In this document: positions 1-8,043 of the stretch, piece after piece
How positions within the stretch are numbered: the stretch's first letter is position 1
Layout of the letters: every line of letters begins with the position of its first letter
The notes under the pieces: generated by a model
What the model saw: only the letters and a program-made list of their open reading frames with translations
What the model was told of the DNA's origin: nothing
Database searches by the model: none
Position numbers and translations under genes: made by a program
Assembly: GCA_942491415.1 (NCBI GenBank)
Contig: CALOAD010000014.1
Span: forward strand, 310,001-374,000
Direction: 5' to 3'
Source: CALOAD01 sp942491415
GTDB taxonomy: Bacteria; Cyanobacteriota; Vampirovibrionia; Gastranaerophilales; CALOAD01
DNA: 64,000 nucleotides

Positions 1-2
1 GA

Positions 3-344
3 GAATGCACAGAAGTAGGAATGTACCTTGCAATGAGTCGTCAAGCTGATAGAGAAGGTTTCCCTGAAGTCGCTGAAGCATACAAAAGAATTGCTTGGGA
101 AGAAGCTGAACATGCTGCTAAATTTGCAGAACTTTTAGGCGATGTAGTCGAGCCAAATACAAAAGCAAACTTAAAAGCTCGAGTCGAAGCTGAATATGGC
201 GCATGTCAAGGGAAAAAAGATCTTGCTACAAAAGCAAAACAACTAAATTATGACGCAATCCACGATACCGTTCATGAAATGTGTAAAGACGAAGCTAGAC
301 ACGGACAAGCTTTTAAAGGTCTTTTAGATAGATATTTTGGATAA
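3..344 (+). CDS. Reverse rubrerythrin (NADH peroxidase type), 5' truncated by window edge
   Basis: The reading frame is open to the left edge, so the N-terminus is missing. The visible part is a ferritin-like four-helix di-iron domain with the helix motifs WEEAEHAAKF and KDEARHGQAF, whose Glu/His residues are expected di-iron ligands. The wording (GMYLAMSRQADREG, TVHEMCKDEARHG) matches clostridial reverse rubrerythrins, which carry their rubredoxin domain at the N-terminus. This agrees with the protein ending right after the last helix without a C-terminal rubredoxin. The family reduces H2O2 (and O2) with electrons from NADH via rubredoxin in anaerobes. The N-terminal rubredoxin is presumed, not seen. 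A hairpin terminator follows at 371. Confidence 0.85.
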   Translation, partial: ECTEVGMYLAMSRQADREGFPEVAEAYKRIAWEEAEHAAKFAELLGDVVEPNTKANLKARVEAEYGACQGKKDLATKAKQLNYDAIHDTVHEMCKDEARHGQAFKGLLDRYFG

Positions 345-370
345 AATAATCGTATATTTAAATACCTTAG

Positions 371-404
371 AAAATCCCTATGAGCAATCATGGGGATTTT
401 TTCT
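371..404 (+). terminator. Rho-independent terminator after the rubrerythrin gene
   Basis: AAAATCCC and GGGATTTT arms are followed by a T-rich run, 27 nt after the stop codon at 344. Confidence 0.7.
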
Positions 405-490
405 TTGTCATTCCGAACTCCTGATTGTAGGCGAAGAATGAGCCATACAAGGCTGGGTGTTCGATGAGTAGATGCAGAATCTTACCGATA
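405..490. repeat. Possible degenerate intergenic repeat
   Basis: Non-coding stretch containing CATTCCGAAC, GAAGAATGAG and GCAGAATCTT, the style of words found in dispersed intergenic repeats of many bacteria. No second copy was identified in this window, so this is only a suspicion. The 345-680 interval otherwise holds the terminator at 371, the hairpin copy at 507 and the terminator at 551. Confidence 0.25.
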
Positions 491-504
491 ACCGCCTAAG
501 AATA

Positions 505-549
505 TCTCTCCGAGGGGGGAACTTTTGTGCAAAAGTTCCACAAAACTCT
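505..549 (+). repeat. Partial third copy of the CTCTCCGAGGGG hairpin module
   Basis: The module has the conserved word CTCTCCGAGGGG, a hairpin with arms GGAACTTTT (518-526) and AAAAGTTCC (531-539) around a GTGC loop, then ACAAAACTC. The same order occurs inside the two larger elements at 1457-1987 and 57119-57772. The rest of those elements and their terminal inverted repeats are not recognisable here. Confidence 0.6.
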
Positions 550-550
550 A

Positions 551-582
551 AAATAAAAGGCAACCTAGATAGGTTGCCTTTA
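551..582 (-). terminator. Hairpin terminator, read on the minus strand
   Basis: A perfect 11-bp stem (AAAGGCAACCT / AGGTTGCCTTT) with a 4-nt loop has a T-rich tail on the minus strand. It lies about 100 nt beyond the stop of the orphan gene ending at 681. Confidence 0.55.
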
Positions 583-680
583 CAAAATTGAAGTTATTTA
601 ATTTATGAGCTGAGAATTATCCACGCATCTTAATTCTTTAATTCTTTTTTAGTCAATTAAGTTGCTATATCATAGACGCC

Positions 681-1073
681 TTAAGCGTATGAAGGAGTAC
701 TGTTTTTAATACATTTATCCTCAGACTTCTTGACTGATTCTAATTCAGCTTGCTTAGCTTTTAATTGAGTTTCAAGCCTTTTCATTTCACTTTCAATTTT
801 CTTTTCTTGTTGATGTATATTTGCTCTAAGTTGCTCTTGACCTTGCTCATTAAATTGAGCTCCTACATTTCTAATGCCTAATTTCCCAAGAGTACTCATT
901 GTACCAAAGCCCATTTGTTTTGCTTCATTCTGATCAACCATACCATCAGCCATAATGCTTCCGGCATTAGCAAGATTTTGTTGTCTTTGTGTAAGAGTCA
1001 TTAATCTATACTGCAAGTCGCTGACTTGAGATGTTAATGTTTGTTTTCTGAATCCCATTAATGCGTAACCCAT
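681..1073 (-). CDS. Orphan coiled-coil protein, 130 aa
   Basis: I do not recognise this protein. It has no signal peptide or membrane segment. The N-terminal half is rich in Gln, Met and small residues (SDLQYRLMTLTQRQQNLANAG). The C-terminal half, about residues 80-120, is a charged Lys/Glu/Gln heptad-like helix likely to form a coiled coil. A single Cys lies near the C-terminus. The N-terminal helix resembles in style small secreted or structural proteins that start MGYALMGFRKQ, but no function can be assigned. An AGGAG-like ribosome site sits just upstream (minus strand, about 1080-1085). The gene is monocistronic and followed by a terminator-like hairpin at 551-582. Confidence 0.6.
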   Translation of the reverse strand: MGYALMGFRKQTLTSQVSDLQYRLMTLTQRQQNLANAGSIMADGMVDQNEAKQMGFGTMSTLGKLGIRNVGAQFNEQGQEQLRANIHQQEKKIESEMKRLETQLKAKQAELESVKKSEDKCIKNSTPSYA

Positions 1074-1280
1074 AATTCTCTCCTTTGTTTGTATAACTCC
1101 AAATAACTTCTAAATAATTTAAGATTTTCATCTCTTGTTTATATAAAAACAAAAACGTTTTCAAAATTGCCTAAAACATGCAAAACTTTTTCATGACGCA
1201 TGTTTCGAGAACCAGACTAATCTACATATAAAAGAACCCTTTGTAAAATCACAACCCCTTAAAATGCAGTCTAAACAACA

Positions 1281-1319
1281 TTATCCAGAGGATAACATAT
1301 TGAAGATATCTTATCCTGG
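1281..1319. other. Imperfect palindrome with repeated TTATCC words
   Basis: TTATCC-AGA-GGATAA (1281-1295) is a perfect 6-bp dyad. A longer imperfect hairpin pairs CCAGAGGATAA (from 1285) with TTATCCTGG (ending 1319). There is no T-run on either side, so it is not an obvious terminator. It lies in the gene-free interval 1074-2015. An operator or a structural role is possible. Confidence 0.3.
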
Positions 1320-1456
1320 CAACTCTATTTAAAAAAAAATAAAACACATTTTTTCTTAATATTTATTAATAAAAAACTGTAAAGTAATAACAGCAGAAAA
1401 TATGAAGTTAGCAATACCAAAATAATATTACTATAATAAGATTTTAGTAATATTTG

Positions 1457-1987
1457 CTGATAAAAAGTATTATGTAAAAAGCGAGCTACTCTCTCCGAGG
1501 GGGAACTTTTTGTGTAAAAAGTTCCATAAAAACCTGCCTCCGTAAAACTTTTCTATTTTACTAAACTCCGTTAAATTAAAGCATAATAATCTAAAAATGC
1601 TACATAACTCGATCAGCTTCGCTGACCTCAAACAATGTAGCTTGCTTTATTTCATCACTGTCTTGAAATATTCGGCGATAAACGAGTTACTGACAGGGCG
1701 ATGAGCCCTGATCTTTCACTCTCTGCCGAAATTTCACTACGTTAAGTAAAAAAACAAAAAGTTTAAAGTCGGCATTGAAAGGAAGGTTCGGAAACGTAGT
1801 TTCTGATGTCTAAGAGCCGAAGGCGAAGCGTTTTTTTTCTTTCTTTTGGTTCCGTTTTCTTTCTTTTTAATCGCAAAAAAAGAAAGAAAATGAACAAAAT
1901 GAGAGACTATATTTAATTTCTTTACGTCTCTTACTTAAAGTAAAAATTCATCAAATAAACAGCTTTTTACATAATACTTTTTATCAG
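1457..1987 (+). mobile_element. 531-bp non-coding element A with 26-bp terminal inverted repeats
   Basis: The ends are perfect 26-bp inverted repeats (1457-1482 and 1962-1987) of the form CTGATAA-N6-TTATGTAAAAAG-C. No plausible ORF lies inside. Between the ends are several hairpins: GGAACTTTTT/AAAAAGTTCC (1502-1525), GCTACAT/ATGTAGC (1599-1641) enclosing TCAGC/GCTGA (1613-1625), CAGGGC/GCCCTG (1694-1710), and a 14-bp polypyrimidine/polypurine stem (1855-1890). A homologous core sits in element B near 57.2-57.4 kb, in opposite orientation. No clear target-site duplication was seen. The organisation suggests a MITE-like non-autonomous element or a mobile structured RNA, but no transposase is visible. 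Confidence 0.7.
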
Positions 1988-2015
1988 ACTTATTAACTTG
2001 AGCTAATTATTACAA

Positions 2016-5000
2016 CTAACAATCAAGGGATTTTATAGAAAGCTTATACTCATCTTCAAAAAGATTCTTAAGTTCACTTTGTAAATCATTCGAAGCCTTT
2101 ACCCAAGAATGCGAACCTGCCAAAATCCTTAAAGAATTATCGCCATTTTTAAGATTCAAGATCAAAGGGTCATCACCTTTATGTGTTGCCAAAAAGTCTT
2201 TTAATATCATGATATCTTCAAATTTTTTATTTTTCGGAACAAAAATATCCACTATATTTGTATTATCAATGCTTTTTACCGTCTCTACAATAAGACTCGC
2301 ATCTTCCTCACCCCTGAATTGAATCTTTCCGGTTAAAATAATTTTTGCTTCTTGTTCCAAAAAGGAATTAAACTCATTCAGTATTTTGCTAAACACAACA
2401 AAATTTGTACTTCCTGTCAAATCTTCAAGAACGCCCACTTTTATCATCTTATTATTTTTTGTGGTGATAAGCTTAATGCTGCTTATTAAACCACAAATAG
2501 TAACATGGGTGTTTTCTCTAAGTTCACTCAAAGAAGCCACAGAATGCGTGGTCAAAAATGGCAACTTATCAATAATATTAGATAGCGGATGACTTGTTAC
2601 ATAAAAACCCAGGAATTCCTTTTCAAAAGCCTGAACCTGACTATCAGAGTATTCTTCATCACTACCAAATAATTGAAATGCTGTCTGATTATCATCAGGA
2701 GACAGTGCTGCAAATAAATTTATTTGCCCGCTTGCTTTTGCTTCATTTTCTCTTTGGGCTTGGCTTATAGCAGAATCTAGGTTGTCCAAAAGCTGTTTTC
2801 TGCTTTTTTCAATAGAACAAAAAGCTCCGGCTTTGATCAAACTTTCTAGAGTTCTTTTATTTAAACACTTCAAATCAACTCTTGAACAAAAATCATAAAA
2901 GGATTCAAACTTTCCGCTCTCGGCTCGTTCTTGCTCGATCATTTCAACAACTCCTGCTCCGACATTTTTTATAGAAGCAAGCCCAAATCTTATATTTTGC
3001 CCATCCGGTGTAAAATCTGCATTTGAACTGTTCACATCAGGTGCAAGAACTTTTATTCCCATCCTTAGACACTCTGAAATGTATAACTGAATTTTATCCT
3101 GATTATCACTAACACTGGAAAGCAATGCAGACAAATATTCTACAGGATGATGCGCCTTCAAATAGGCTGTTTGATACGCTAAAAAAGCATAAGCAGCAGA
3201 GTGAGACCTGTTAAAACAATATGCCGCAAACTCTGTCATAGTATCAAAAAGTTGATTGGCTATTTTAGGATCAACATCATTTTTATCAGCGCCATCAAGG
3301 AATATAGACCTTTGCTTATCCATTTCCTCTGTTTTTTTCTTACCCATCGCTCTTCTTAAAATATCCGCTTGCCCAAGAGAATATCCTGAAAGCGTTTGAG
3401 CAATTTGCATGATTTGCTCCTGATACACAATGGTTCCGTAAGTATCTTTTAAAATAGGCTCCAAATCAGGATGTAAATATTTAACTTTAGCTCTACCGTG
3501 TTTTCTGTCCACAAATTCCTTAACCATACCGGAATTCAAAGGTCCCGGACGATACAAAGCAACAAGAGCACCTAAATCTTCAAATACAGAAGGTTTTAAG
3601 TCTCGAACAAGTGCTTTCATTCCCGATGATTCCAGCTGGAATACACCGTCAGTATCACCATTTGAAAGCAGTTCATAAGTTTTTTTATCATCAAGATGAA
3701 TATTATTTATATCTATTTCTTCATTTTTTCTTTGTTTTATAAGTTTAAGCGCTTTATCAATAATCGTAAGATTTCTAAGCCCTAAAAAGTCCATTTTTAA
3801 CAGACCCAATTTTTCAAGATCACTCATTGGGTATTCTGTGATCGTAATACCATCTTTTGAACGTTGTACGGGAACGATACTATCCAATGGATCACGAGAA
3901 ATAATAACCCCTGCCGCATGAGTTCCTATATTAAATTTAAGCCCTTCAACGGCCTTTGCAAGGTCTATTAATTCTTTTACATTAGGATCATTTTCATAAG
4001 CTGCTTTCAACTCCATACCATCTTGCAATGCATCATCAATTTTAGTTTTAGGAGCCTGAGGAATCATTTTTGCAAGTCTATCGGATTCAGAATAAGGAAT
4101 ATCCAAAACTCTTGCAACACCTTTCATAGCAGCCCTTGCCGCTAACGTTCCAAAAGTAATAATCTGACAAACTCTATCTTCGCCATATTTTTGAGAGACG
4201 TACTCAATTACTTTTTCACGTCTATCGATACAAAAATCTATATCGACGTCGGGCATACTCACCCTTTCCGGGTTTAAAAATCGCTCAAAAAGGAGGTTAT
4301 GTTCAATAGGGTCAATATCCGTTATTCCTAAAGCATAAGCAACAATACTACCTGCTGCCGAACCACGCCCCGGTCCTACAGGAACACCACTTTCTCTTGA
4401 GTAGTTCATAAAATCCCAAACAATAAGGAAATAAGCTGCAAAGCCCATTTCTTCAATGATTTTTAGCTCATATTTATATCTTTCTTCTATTTCAGGAGAA
4501 ATCCCACCGTATCTATTTTCAAGTCCTTCTCGAACTTTAAAGTGCAAATACGACTCTATAGTATGATTTGAAGGAATTTCATAATTTGGAAGTACAGATC
4601 GTCCCATCTCAAGAATCAGATTACATTTATCTGCAATTTCAACAGTATTTTCAAGGCATTTGTCAAACATGGACGAGCTCATCCAATTAAATGCCTCACG
4701 CATTTCATCAGCATTTTTTATATAAAACTCGTTATTGGGGAATTTCATACGCCCGGGATCGGACTTGATTTTGCCCGTTTGTAGACACAGCAAAATATCG
4801 TGCATTGTCGCATCTTGTTTTTTTGTATAATGACTGTCATTTGTGACGATCATTTTTATATCCAAATCTTGAGCGATTTTGATAAGCTCGGGATTGGTTC
4901 TTTTTTGCTCGTCCATCCCGTGGTCTTGCAATTCTATATAATAATCTTCACCAAAAGTTTTTTTATAATATTCAGCCGTTTCTCTTGCTTTTTCAGGCAT

Positions 5001-5447
5001 TCCCTTTAGCAAGTACTGACAAATCTCTCCACCTAAACAAGCTGAAGCGCAAATAAGCCCCTCTTTATACTCTTCAAGCAACTCATGATTTATTCTGGGT
5101 TTATAATAAAAACCTTCCATATGAGCCACACTGGTAAGCTTTACAAGGTTTTTATACCCCACTTTATTCTTTGCAATAAGAACAAGATGATATAATTTAG
5201 TGTTTGCAGGGTTCTTTTCCCTGATATCGCCATCATTTACATAAAATTCACAGCCTATAATAGGTTTTATTCCTGCTTCTTTTGCTGTTCTATAAAACTC
5301 AATAGAACCATACATAACCCCGTGATCGGTTATCGCACATGCCGGCATGTTGTTGTCCTTGGCATGTTTTACAAGATCAGATATTCTTGTCGCCCCATCT
5401 AAAAGACTATATTCAGTGTGTAAATGTAATGGTACAAATTGTTGCAT
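2016..5447 (-). CDS. dnaE: DNA polymerase III alpha subunit
   Basis: This is the catalytic subunit of the replicative DNA polymerase (C family), 1143 aa, the usual DnaE length. The N-terminal PHP domain shows HLHTEYSLLDG (8-18), TDHGVMYGSIEFY (about 40-52) and TNDSHY (202-207). The polymerase core has GPGRGSAAGS (358-367) and the acidic catalytic motif PDVDIDF (399-405). Further on come the helix-hairpin-helix/beta-binding part and a C-terminal OB-fold (about 950-1050, HVTICGLISSIKLITTKNNK). The gene stands alone. The window contains no PolC-type polymerase, consistent with a DnaE-only replisome as in Gram-negatives and cyanobacteria. Confidence 0.97.
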   Translation of the reverse strand: MQQFVPLHLHTEYSLLDGATRISDLVKHAKDNNMPACAITDHGVMYGSIEFYRTAKEAGIKPIIGCEFYVNDGDIREKNPANTKLYHLVLIAKNKVGYKNLVKLTSVAHMEGFYYKPRINHELLEEYKEGLICASACLGGEICQYLLKGMPEKARETAEYYKKTFGEDYYIELQDHGMDEQKRTNPELIKIAQDLDIKMIVTNDSHYTKKQDATMHDILLCLQTGKIKSDPGRMKFPNNEFYIKNADEMREAFNWMSSSMFDKCLENTVEIADKCNLILEMGRSVLPNYEIPSNHTIESYLHFKVREGLENRYGGISPEIEERYKYELKIIEEMGFAAYFLIVWDFMNYSRESGVPVGPGRGSAAGSIVAYALGITDIDPIEHNLLFERFLNPERVSMPDVDIDFCIDRREKVIEYVSQKYGEDRVCQIITFGTLAARAAMKGVARVLDIPYSESDRLAKMIPQAPKTKIDDALQDGMELKAAYENDPNVKELIDLAKAVEGLKFNIGTHAAGVIISRDPLDSIVPVQRSKDGITITEYPMSDLEKLGLLKMDFLGLRNLTIIDKALKLIKQRKNEEIDINNIHLDDKKTYELLSNGDTDGVFQLESSGMKALVRDLKPSVFEDLGALVALYRPGPLNSGMVKEFVDRKHGRAKVKYLHPDLEPILKDTYGTIVYQEQIMQIAQTLSGYSLGQADILRRAMGKKKTEEMDKQRSIFLDGADKNDVDPKIANQLFDTMTEFAAYCFNRSHSAAYAFLAYQTAYLKAHHPVEYLSALLSSVSDNQDKIQLYISECLRMGIKVLAPDVNSSNADFTPDGQNIRFGLASIKNVGAGVVEMIEQERAESGKFESFYDFCSRVDLKCLNKRTLESLIKAGAFCSIEKSRKQLLDNLDSAISQAQRENEAKASGQINLFAALSPDDNQTAFQLFGSDEEYSDSQVQAFEKEFLGFYVTSHPLSNIIDKLPFLTTHSVASLSELRENTHVTICGLISSIKLITTKNNKMIKVGVLEDLTGSTNFVVFSKILNEFNSFLEQEAKIILTGKIQFRGEEDASLIVETVKSIDNTNIVDIFVPKNKKFEDIMILKDFLATHKGDDPLILNLKNGDNSLRILAGSHSWVKASNDLQSELKNLFEDEYKLSIKSLDC

Positions 5448-5558
5448 TAAAAAACCGTGCCCTATTATATTTCATGCAATAGATTAACACAGAGAGATTT
5501 AGTATTATATTAGTTTTAAATAAAAATACAGAAGTTTTTACAGAAAACCAAATAAAAG

Positions 5559-5588
5559 AAAGACGCTCAATTTTTTCGAGCGTCCTAA
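5559..5588 (-). terminator. Possible hairpin terminator or attenuator upstream of dnaE
   Basis: Arms GACGCTC (5562-5568) and GAGCGTC (5578-5584) have T-rich sequence beyond them on the minus strand. It lies about 115 nt before the dnaE start, so it is either a second terminator for the upstream operon or a dnaE leader hairpin. Confidence 0.4.
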
Positions 5589-5656
5589 GCAAATACGGCA
5601 TTCATTATTTAAGATTCGCAAAAACAATTTTTGTTCCTTAACAGCAATACAATTTC

Positions 5657-5684
5657 AAAAAAAAACTTGTCATAAAGACAAGTT
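5657..5684 (-). terminator. Rho-independent terminator of the ferredoxin-ATPase operon
   Basis: An 8-bp stem AACTTGTC/GACAAGTT (5664-5684) with a 5-nt loop is followed on the minus strand by a run of T (5657-5663). It begins 37 nt after the last stop of the operon (5721). Confidence 0.75.
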
Positions 5685-5720
5685 AAATAGTAATTTCGAT
5701 ATAGTGTTTTAAGTCAACTT

Positions 5721-6059
5721 CTAGTGATCACAGGCGTTAGCTCCAAAAGTTAACTCGTTATTCACATACCCAAGAGCAAGCTCTTGAGGTGTTTTAACAG
5801 GAGCACCCGTTAAAACTTTAACGCCCGCATTATTAAAAAGCTGTACAGCTCTACCACCCATACCACCGGCAATAACAAGCTTTGCTCCTTGTTCGGCAAC
5901 CCAAGGAGGTAAAACTCCCGGTTCATGAGGTGGAGGTGTAAGTTCTTCTGTATTTAATACCTGTTTAGTTGTTTCATCAATTTCTACGAAAGTAAACACT
6001 TCGCAATGTCCGAAATGCATACATAACTTACCATTAGCCGTCGGGACTGCTATTTTCAT
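5721..6059 (-). CDS. NifX/NifB C-terminal-like (dinitrogenase iron-molybdenum cofactor) domain protein
   Basis: A 112-aa single-domain member of the NifX/NifY/VnfX-like superfamily. The features seen are the opening MKIAVPTANGKLCMHFGHCEVF and the glycine-rich VIAGGMGGRAVQLFNNAGVKV, both typical of the fold. Members bind iron-sulfur or heteronuclear metal clusters. Stand-alone versions in non-diazotrophs are of unknown function, and no nif structural genes are present here. It is the last gene of a five-gene operon. Its start overlaps the stop of the upstream ATPase gene (both involve 6059), implying translational coupling. Cys13, Cys19 and the C-terminal CDH are possible metal ligands. Confidence 0.85.
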   Translation of the reverse strand: MKIAVPTANGKLCMHFGHCEVFTFVEIDETTKQVLNTEELTPPPHEPGVLPPWVAEQGAKLVIAGGMGGRAVQLFNNAGVKVLTGAPVKTPQELALGYVNNELTFGANACDH

Positions 6060-6937
6060 TAATTTCTCTCCTCTTTATTTTCTAATTTTTTTTCAACTTT
6101 GTTCCAAATAGATTTTAATTCATCCGTAATATCATTGTCAAAAGCTTCCACAAAAGTCTTTTTCTGAATTTGAGCTGCTGTAAAATCTTTTGTGTATTTT
6201 ACTTTTCCAATAAGCTCTATTTCTTTTTCATTACAAAATTCTTCTATTTTGCCTGACACTTCTTCATTTATATCAAATTTATTTATCAAAACACACGATG
6301 GGATTTTAAAATGCTTCGTCAAATCAAAAACTCGTTGCATGTCATGAAGCCCTGATAATGTAGGTTCTGTAACAATAACAACCAAGTGCGCCCCTGATAT
6401 AGAAGCAATTACAGGACACCCGATACCGGGCGAACCATCTACAATAATTTTATCCAGGTTTTCTCTATGCGCCACCAATCGTGCATGATTACGAATAGTG
6501 GTCACCAACTTCCCTGAATTTTCTTCAGCTATTCCCAGTTTTGCATGAACCAATTTGCCAAATCTTGTTTTAGACTCGAACCACTCGCCTGATTTTTTGT
6601 CCTCAAACTTAATAGCGTCAACTGGACAAAAATGATAACATACGCCACAACCTTCGCATTTTGTTTCCTTCACTTCAAACTTATCAGTAATGGCATCAAA
6701 TTTACAAAGTTCAATACATTTTCCGCATTGAATACATTTATCAGAATCTATTTCGGCTTCTTTTCCAACATAAAAATCGGTTTTAGAAAGAACTTCAGGA
6801 TTTAAAACAAGATGCAAATCAGCAGCATCAACATCACAATCCACCATAACTTTACTCTCAGCCAAAGCCGCAAACGAAGCTACAATACTTGTTTTTCCTG
6901 TTCCACCTTTACCGCTTATAATTACAAGTTCTCTCAT
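6059..6937 (-). CDS. MinD-superfamily P-loop ATPase with inserted 2x[4Fe-4S] ferredoxin domain (second copy)
   Basis: A 292-aa protein with a deviant Walker A motif GKGGTGKT (9-16). It carries a ferredoxin insert with two complete CxxCxxCxxxC motifs (C68, C71, C74, C78 and C94, C97, C100, C104) and the switch-like GSPGIGCPV. This is the family COG1149, related to MinD/Mrp/NifH carriers. The biochemical role is not established; transfer or reductive insertion of Fe-S or metal cofactors is the usual inference. It overlaps the upstream paralogue by 4 nt (6934-6937) and the downstream NifX-like gene by 1 nt. With its paralogue it may form a heterodimer. Confidence 0.92.
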   Translation of the reverse strand: MRELVIISGKGGTGKTSIVASFAALAESKVMVDCDVDAADLHLVLNPEVLSKTDFYVGKEAEIDSDKCIQCGKCIELCKFDAITDKFEVKETKCEGCGVCYHFCPVDAIKFEDKKSGEWFESKTRFGKLVHAKLGIAEENSGKLVTTIRNHARLVAHRENLDKIIVDGSPGIGCPVIASISGAHLVVIVTEPTLSGLHDMQRVFDLTKHFKIPSCVLINKFDINEEVSGKIEEFCNEKEIELIGKVKYTKDFTAAQIQKKTFVEAFDNDITDELKSIWNKVEKKLENKEERN

Positions 6938-7788
6938 TTTATCAACCCTTCTATTTTATTAACCAAGGGCTTAAAATACTCCTTAAACTCAGGTAATGCA
7001 TTAATAATCAGCTCACCTTTAGAATAAGCCTGTGCTATTTTTCTATCATCAGGAATCTTTGCAAGAATCTCTATACCTTCTTTTGCCGCAAAATCCTCAA
7101 CCATTTTATCGTTCGAACTCGACTTGTTAATCACAATTCCAAATGGTAATTTTAGTTTTTTCATTACATCTACAGCCAACTCAAGATCATAAAGCCCAAA
7201 AGGAGTAGGCTCTGTAACCATAACGACAAAATCAGCCTCATCAACAGCGGCAATAACAGGACAAGAAGTTCCCGGAGGACAATCTATAACCTGCAACTTA
7301 TAGTTTTCTGCTTTTTTACGAACAGCTTTAATCAAAGGTGGTGACATAGCCTCACCTATTCTTGTTTTACCGTGAATAAAATCAAAATTTTCACACTGCC
7401 CTGATTCTAGTTGACCAACCTCTCTTGTTGTCTGAGAAATAGCATCTACAGGGCAAGAAAGCCAACAACCTCCACAACTGTGGCAAAGTTCAGGGAATAC
7501 TAAAACTTTGTCTTTAACCACAGCAAGAGCATTATATTGACATACTTCAGCACATTTCCCGCATTTTATACACTTTTGAGCATCAACTTCCGGGACTTCC
7601 AAATAAACACTTTTTGAGTAATCTATTTTTGGCTTTAAAAATATGTGACAATTAGGCTCTTCCACATCGCAATCTAAAAGAGCTACATTTTCAAAAGATT
7701 CCCCTAAAAGACAAGCAAGATTTGTAGAAACAGTGCTCTTTCCTGTTCCACCTTTTCCGCTTGCAACTGCAATTTTAAAACCATTCAT
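6934..7788 (-). CDS. MinD-superfamily P-loop ATPase with inserted 2x[4Fe-4S] ferredoxin domain (first copy)
   Basis: A 284-aa paralogue of the next gene. It has the deviant Walker A GKGGTGKST (11-19) and ferredoxin motifs C73, C76, C79, C83 and C102, C105, C108, C112. It also has the CPPGTSCPV switch region and TEPTPFGLYDL. The tandem arrangement of two non-identical copies is common in anaerobes and suggests a heterodimeric ATPase. It lies between the Gly/Arg-rich small protein (6 nt gap) and the second ATPase (4-nt overlap). Function is inferred only as metal or Fe-S cofactor handling. Confidence 0.92.
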   Translation of the reverse strand: MNGFKIAVASGKGGTGKSTVSTNLACLLGESFENVALLDCDVEEPNCHIFLKPKIDYSKSVYLEVPEVDAQKCIKCGKCAEVCQYNALAVVKDKVLVFPELCHSCGGCWLSCPVDAISQTTREVGQLESGQCENFDFIHGKTRIGEAMSPPLIKAVRKKAENYKLQVIDCPPGTSCPVIAAVDEADFVVMVTEPTPFGLYDLELAVDVMKKLKLPFGIVINKSSSNDKMVEDFAAKEGIEILAKIPDDRKIAQAYSKGELIINALPEFKEYFKPLVNKIEGLIK

Positions 7789-7794
7789 CTTCTT

Positions 7795-8007
7795 TTACTC
7801 TTTTTCTGTTGTTTGATCTGCCTGCCAATTTCTCCAGCCAAATCCTCTACCCATGCCGGCACCTCTGCCACGTCCTCTGCCTAATCCCATGCAAGCTCCT
7901 GCTACTGCACCGACGACAAAAGGAATTGCTTGAACTGCGCAAGCTCCAAATCCTCTACCTGTTTTTGCTCCTTGACCCATAGGTCCGGTTCCATCTCTTC
8001 TAGGCAT
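7795..8007 (-). CDS. Gly/Arg-rich small protein of the DUF5320 type
   Basis: A 70-aa basic protein beginning MPRRDGTGPMGQGAKTGRG. It has a short hydrophobic centre with two cysteines (FGACAVQAIPFVVGAVAGACMG) and then a GRGRGRGAGMGRGFGWRNW tail. The N-terminal wording matches small proteins (DUF5320-like) that recur beside ferredoxin-MinD ATPases and NifX-like proteins in anaerobes. Function is unknown. The paired Cys residues and the low-complexity basic body could support metal, membrane or nucleic-acid contact, but nothing decides between these. It is cotranscribed with both ATPases and preceded by an AGGAGG-like site. Confidence 0.75.
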   Translation of the reverse strand: MPRRDGTGPMGQGAKTGRGFGACAVQAIPFVVGAVAGACMGLGRGRGRGAGMGRGFGWRNWQADQTTEKE

Positions 8008-8043
8008 AATTAGCCTCCTTTTTTCTGTAAGTAATTAATTAAA

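Noticed and set aside
12..344. Starting the rubrerythrin at the ATG at 21
   Set aside because: The frame is open to the left edge and the preceding residues (ECTEVG) continue the conserved helix, so the ATG is internal.
1855..1890. Polypyrimidine/polypurine hairpin as a terminator or a CRISPR-like repeat
   Set aside because: It is a single copy within element A without adjacent gene ends or spacers. No CRISPR array was found in the window.
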